Of a stretch of 64,000 nt of DNA, positions 60,424 through 64,000 are shown piece by piece (the first letter of the stretch is position 1; each line of letters opens with the position of its first letter). Origin of the DNA: Xiheimicrobium sp033763395 (GTDB lineage: Bacteria > Myxococcota > Myxococcia > Myxococcales > Myxococcaceae); the NCBI GenBank assembly GCA_033763395.1, contig JANRKQ010000241.1, positions 1-64,000 of the forward strand. The letters run 5' to 3'. The notes beneath the pieces are model-generated. The model had not been told where the DNA came from, ran no database searches, and saw nothing but the letters and a program-made list of their open reading frames with translations. The translations under genes were made by a program, and so were the position numbers.

Positions 60424-61722
60424 TCAGCGCGTGCCCCAGCGCTCGTCGCGCACCGTCACCAGCGCCCACGGCAGAATCCACTGGAGCGCCACCACCGAGA
60501 ACAGCGCGTACAGCACCCCGTACACCCAGCGCATGCTGCGCTCGAAGCGCAGGTAGTACGCCGCCGAGAAGATGGCCCCGAGCGCCAGCGCCACCACGCT
60601 GCGGCCGACGGTGGTGACGTTGGTGTCGAACAGCCGCGGCAGCTCCATCAAGGCGACGGCCACCAGCACGAAGCGCAGGTTCGAGACCAGGAACGTCACG
60701 ATGGGGAGCAGCCGGTTGTTCTCGCGGTAGCGCGTGAACATGAAGCGCGCGAACGAGAAGCCCTCGACGATGTAGCTGCGGTCCCAGCGCAGGAACATGC
60801 GGGAGAGCTGCGAGTACGTCGTGGGCACGAGCGTGTTCACCACCGCGGTGCGCTGGTACACGGTGTCGAAGCCCTGCCGCAGCACGATGTTGGTGAGCGC
60901 CTGGTCTTCGCCGTGGTTCACCGGGCGGCCGAGGAAGCGCTGGTTCTCCCACTCGTCCATGTACGGGAGGATGATGGACTTCTTGAAGGCCGACAGCGCG
61001 CCCGGGCAGCAGGCCACCGTGCGGTACACCGACTGCGCCGCGCGCCCGTAGTCGAAGGCCAGCGTGTACTGCACCTCAAGCATGCGGCTGATGGCGTTCT
61101 CGCGGTTGAGCACCGCCACCCGCCCCGCCACGCCCCCCACCTTCGGGTCCGCGAGGAAGGGCGTCACCATCTCGTGCACCGTGCGCGGGTCGATCTCCGA
61201 GTCCGAGTCGATGGTGATGACGTAGTCGCCCGAGGCCGCGCGGAAGCCCGCCACCAGCGCCGAGCGCTTGCCGCGGTTGCCCGAGAAGCGCACGAGCTTC
61301 ACCAGGTCGGGGAACTCGCGCCGCAGGTGCTGCATGTGGAAGAACGTGTCGTCGCGCGAGCCGTCGTCGACGACGATGACCTCGAGCTTGTCCTTCGGGT
61401 ACGCGCAGGCCGCCACGCTGCGAATGCTCCGGCCCACCATCGGGCCCTCGTTGTACGCGGGGATGATGACCGACACCTTCGGCCACTCGACGTCGGGTGA
61501 CACGGTGAAGGGCTGGTACTTGAGCCACAGCACGCCCAGCAGCGCCGTGTAGAGCGTCTGGATGAGGGCGATGGCGCCGATGGGGTGCGTGGCCATCGCC
61601 CACAACATCGAGGTGGCGCCCGCCTCGCTCGACCAGCCGAGCCAGGCCATCGAGATGACGGCGCCCGCGAGCGGGGCCGCTCCGGCCAGCATGTTGCCGA
61701 ACTTCCGCCAGCGCAGGCTCAT
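60424..61722 (-). CDS. Membrane glycosyltransferase family 2 (hyaluronan/poly-GlcNAc synthase-like)
   Basis: A 432-residue protein: two N-terminal membrane helices, a GT-A catalytic domain and three or four C-terminal helices. Processive GT2 motifs: V-I-I-P-A-Y-N-E, D-D-G-S-R-D, D-S-D-S (DxD), G-E-D-Q-A-L-T (GED catalytic base), and Q-L-S-R-M-F-L-R-W (QxxRW-like). The layout is that of NodC, HasA and PgaC-type enzymes, which polymerise N-acetylglucosamine or related sugars and move the chain across the membrane. 53 bp upstream of the kelch-like lipoprotein gene; a role in making or exporting an exopolysaccharide is inferred. Confidence 0.9.
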   Translation of the reverse strand: MSLRWRKFGNMLAGAAPLAGAVISMAWLGWSSEAGATSMLWAMATHPIGAIALIQTLYTALLGVLWLKYQPFTVSPDVEWPKVSVIIPAYNEGPMVGRSIRSVAACAYPKDKLEVIVVDDGSRDDTFFHMQHLRREFPDLVKLVRFSGNRGKRSALVAGFRAASGDYVITIDSDSEIDPRTVHEMVTPFLADPKVGGVAGRVAVLNRENAISRMLEVQYTLAFDYGRAAQSVYRTVACCPGALSAFKKSIILPYMDEWENQRFLGRPVNHGEDQALTNIVLRQGFDTVYQRTAVVNTLVPTTYSQLSRMFLRWDRSYIVEGFSFARFMFTRYRENNRLLPIVTFLVSNLRFVLVAVALMELPRLFDTNVTTVGRSVVALALGAIFSAAYYLRFERSMRWVYGVLYALFSVVALQWILPWALVTVRDERWGTR

Positions 61723-61876
61723 GACGCAGGCCCTGCTGTAGCGCAGGTGGGGAGCGTCGTCAGCGGCTGCGCTGGCAGACGCCAGCGTTCCAACCCGAGG
61801 GGCCGCCGTGTCTGCCCATGTGGTATTCGTGCAGGCTCAACGGCGCCGCGTGTCGTCGGTGGGGAGAGACGCTCTC

Positions 61877-63868
61877 GTGAAGTGTGGAGCCTGTCAGAAA
61901 GAGGTGCCTGCGGGGCGGTTCTGCCTCCAGTGCGGCGCCGCGCTGTCCACCGCCCCGCGCTTCGGGGACTACGAGGTCGACGGCGTCATCGGCGAAGGCG
62001 GCATGGGCCGTGTGTTCAAGGCGAAGCAGCCGCGGCTCAAGCGCGTCGTGTGCATCAAGACGCTGCTGCCGCAGTTCGCCGCGGACGAGGCGGTGGTGAC
62101 GCGCTTCGAGCGTGAGGCCACCACCACGGCGGCGCTCAAGCACCCCAACATCGTGTCCATCATCGACGTCGAGCGCGGCGATGACGGCGTGCCCTTCATC
62201 GTCATGGAGTACGTCGAGGGCCGCTCGCTGCGGCAGCTCTTGCGCGACGAGGCGCCGCTGTCACCCGCGCGCGCGGTGGGGCTGGTCGACCAGGTGCTGG
62301 CCGGGCTCGCCGAGGCGCACGCGCACGGCATCGTCCACCGGGACCTGAAGCCGTCGAACGTGCTCGTCGAGGCCCTCAAGGACGGCACTGAGCTGTGCAA
62401 GGTGCTCGACTTCGGCATCGCCCGCACCATCGGCGGCGACACCACCGACCCGCAGCTCACCCGCACCGGCATGATGCTGGGCACGCCCGGCTACATGGCG
62501 CCCGAACAGATCAGCTCGTCCGACTTCGACCACCGCGTCGACCTCTACGCGACCGGCGTCATCCTGTACGAGTTGTTGACGGGCGGGCGCATGGTGAAGG
62601 CACCCAGCGAGACCGAGCTGCTCAAGAAGACGCTGCTCGAAGACCCGCCGCCCCCGTCGTCGCGCACGTCGAGCAACGTGACGCAGGCCCTCGACGCCAC
62701 GGTGCTCAAGGCGGTGGCGCGCGACGTGAAGCAGCGCTTCTCGTCGGCGAGTGAGTTTCGCGAGGCCCTCGGGCGCTCGCTCGGCTCGAGCGTGTCGGTG
62801 TTCACCAACCCCGCGCTCCAGGTGCAGCTCGACACCACGCCGCTGGCCCAGGCCGCCTCGGACACGGCCTCGAACGACGCCGCCAACCCGCGCGCGCTGC
62901 TGACGGCGGTGCTGGGCACCTCGGAGGGGTGGGAGCTCTCTCGCATGCTCGACGTCTTCGAGCGCTCGCTCCAGGAGCTGTTGTCGGCGGAGCAGACGAC
63001 TCTCATCGCGGTGCTCCTGCGCACCCTGCAGGACGCGGCGAAGCAGCAGGCGGGCTCCGAGGCCTTCAAGGCGGTGGTGGGGCTCTTCCGGCAGGCCTTC
63101 CTCGCGCACCTGTCGAGCGTGCTGGGGTGGCTCGAGCAGCCGCAGCACGCGCAGGTCGCCCGGTGGATGGTGAAGGTCATCGGCCGTGACGGCACCATGC
63201 CGCTGCTGGAGCTGCTCCAGAAGGGCACGGCAGCCGAGCGAGGCGCGGTGGTGGACGCGCTGCGGCTGGTGGAGCCGAAGGTGGTCGAGCTCGTCGAGCG
63301 CGTGCGCACGCTCCCCGTCGCCGTGATGAAGACGATGGTGCAGGAGGTCAGCCGCTGGCCCGAGGCCGACGCGACGGCCTTCGTCACCGCGGCGCTCAAC
63401 TCGACCTCGGCGCCGCACCGCCACGCGACGCTCGAGGGGCTCACCGAGGCCCAGGCCTTCCGCGCGTCGGCCATCCTGCGCATCCGCTTGCACGACCCAC
63501 ACCCCGCGGTGCGCGCCGAGGCCCTGCGCTGGGTGTTCCGGCTCGAAGACGAGGGCTCGGTGCCCGAGCTGATGAAGGCCCTCGAGCGGCCCGCCATCAC
63601 CGCCACCGAGCGCAAGCAGGTGTACCGCACGCTCGGCCACCTCGGCGGAACGGCGATGCCCGTGCTGCTCCGCGCGCTGATGCGTGAGGCCGACGACGGT
63701 GCCCTCGCCGAGCTCGTCTCGGTGTTGAGTCGGTCAGGCGACCAGGCGGCGCTGGCGGCCGTGCAGCGCATCGCCGAGGACCCGAAGACGCCGAAGCCGC
63801 TGAAGCAGCTCTGCGTCGAGGGCCTCAAGAGCGCGATGGTGACGCGGCCCGCGCCATCCCGGCCCTGA
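61877..63868 (+). CDS. Ser/Thr protein kinase with N-terminal zinc ribbon and C-terminal HEAT-like repeats
   Basis: A 663-residue protein from GTG 61877 (GGGGAG ten bases upstream), which puts the zinc ribbon C-x-x-C...C-x-x-C (K-C-G-A-C-Q to F-C-L-Q-C-G) at the very N-terminus; a GTG at 61808 would add 23 residues with no feature. Kinase domain follows: G-E-G-G-M-G-R-V, I-K-T-L (Lys), H-R-D-L-K-P-S-N, D-F-G-I-A, M-A-P-E-Q. After it are about 300 helical residues; the last 150 contain HEAT/armadillo-like pairs (L-H-D-P-H-P-A-V-R-A-E-A-L-R, S-V-P-E-L-M-K-A-L). No membrane helix, so cytoplasmic. Activated probably by binding through the HEAT part. Confidence 0.9.
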   Translation: MKCGACQKEVPAGRFCLQCGAALSTAPRFGDYEVDGVIGEGGMGRVFKAKQPRLKRVVCIKTLLPQFAADEAVVTRFEREATTTAALKHPNIVSIIDVERGDDGVPFIVMEYVEGRSLRQLLRDEAPLSPARAVGLVDQVLAGLAEAHAHGIVHRDLKPSNVLVEALKDGTELCKVLDFGIARTIGGDTTDPQLTRTGMMLGTPGYMAPEQISSSDFDHRVDLYATGVILYELLTGGRMVKAPSETELLKKTLLEDPPPPSSRTSSNVTQALDATVLKAVARDVKQRFSSASEFREALGRSLGSSVSVFTNPALQVQLDTTPLAQAASDTASNDAANPRALLTAVLGTSEGWELSRMLDVFERSLQELLSAEQTTLIAVLLRTLQDAAKQQAGSEAFKAVVGLFRQAFLAHLSSVLGWLEQPQHAQVARWMVKVIGRDGTMPLLELLQKGTAAERGAVVDALRLVEPKVVELVERVRTLPVAVMKTMVQEVSRWPEADATAFVTAALNSTSAPHRHATLEGLTEAQAFRASAILRIRLHDPHPAVRAEALRWVFRLEDEGSVPELMKALERPAITATERKQVYRTLGHLGGTAMPVLLRALMREADDGALAELVSVLSRSGDQAALAAVQRIAEDPKTPKPLKQLCVEGLKSAMVTRPAPSRP

Positions 63869-63899
63869 CGCGGTCCGGCCGACGGTCTACGCTGTGGTG

Positions 63900-64000
63900 A
63901 TGGTGACTCCAGCGATGCTGCTCGCGGTGACGGCGGCCGGGCCAATGACGCACCTGCGCGTCGACTTCGAGTTCACCCTCGTGTCGGCGGCGGGAGTGGC
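63900..64000 (+). CDS. N-terminus of an exported protein, cut by window end
   Basis: Only 33 codons are visible from ATG 63900 (GTG at 63894 and 63897 are also in frame). The start (MVTPAMLLAVTAAGPMTHLR) looks like a short signal peptide, then a beta strand (V-D-F-E-F-T-L-V). Family cannot be assigned. Confidence 0.5.
   Translation, partial: MVTPAMLLAVTAAGPMTHLRVDFEFTLVSAAGV

Overview
The window is high-GC DNA (about 70% by eye outside one island). Its gene content points to a myxobacterium (Myxococcota, probably Myxococcaceae-like): three Ser/Thr kinases, many lipoproteins with Asp-Ala-Gly/Gly-rich linkers, two MYXO-CTERM-like C-termini, an FHA-linked enhancer-binding-protein homologue, hybrid two-component proteins, and large Ala-rich proteins of unknown function. 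I saw no rRNA, tRNA or CRISPR array. Species assignment is inference only.

Layout. 1-17.3 kb: a truncated peptidoglycan-binding protein, a heme c/copper monooxygenase lipoprotein, a translationally coupled pair of DUF4139 (MuiA-like) proteins, a membrane protein, a tectonin-like propeller, a Cys-rich lipoprotein, a pirin, a DUF819 membrane protein, a secreted trypsin-like protease, a degenerate FHA/AAA+/Fis regulator, an SH3 protein, a lipoprotein and a ferredoxin-reductase-like flavoprotein. 17.5-28.7 kb: two Ala-rich proteins (1053 and 458 aa) that look like divergent paralogues, an esterase lipoprotein, a large adhesin-like lipoprotein, an ECF41 sigma factor and an SdhC-like cytochrome b membrane protein. 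29.2-34.4 kb: a Crp/Fnr regulator divergent from a molybdenum hydroxylase set (2Fe-2S subunit, Tat-exported Mo subunit, XdhC, MocA).

34.4-41.86 kb is a lower-GC genomic island holding one six-gene operon: Vsr-like nuclease, MutL/MORC-type GHKL ATPase, DUF4420 PD-(D/E)XK protein, Z1-domain ATPase, DNA cytosine-5 methyltransferase and a small unknown protein. This is a restriction/anti-phage locus related to the MutL/MORC-linked R-M systems and to Mza. It sits exactly between two 79-bp direct copies of the 3' end of the MocA gene (75/79 identical), so the insertion point can be read from the sequence. The island carries no integrase.

41.97-64 kb: a receiver-histidine kinase overlapping an ethylene-receptor-like sensor kinase, a CPBP protease, a Ser/Thr kinase, a CpxP-like periplasmic protein, unknown and ankyrin proteins, a stand-alone Hint (intein-like) domain, a five-EF-hand lipoprotein, a PHP-family metallohydrolase, then a reverse-strand run (kelch-like lipoprotein, small protein, PEGA-domain kinase). 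The window ends with a hyaluronan-synthase-like glycosyltransferase, a zinc-ribbon Ser/Thr kinase and the first codons of an exported protein. Cell-envelope proteins and sensory/kinase signalling dominate; the island is the clearest acquired unit.
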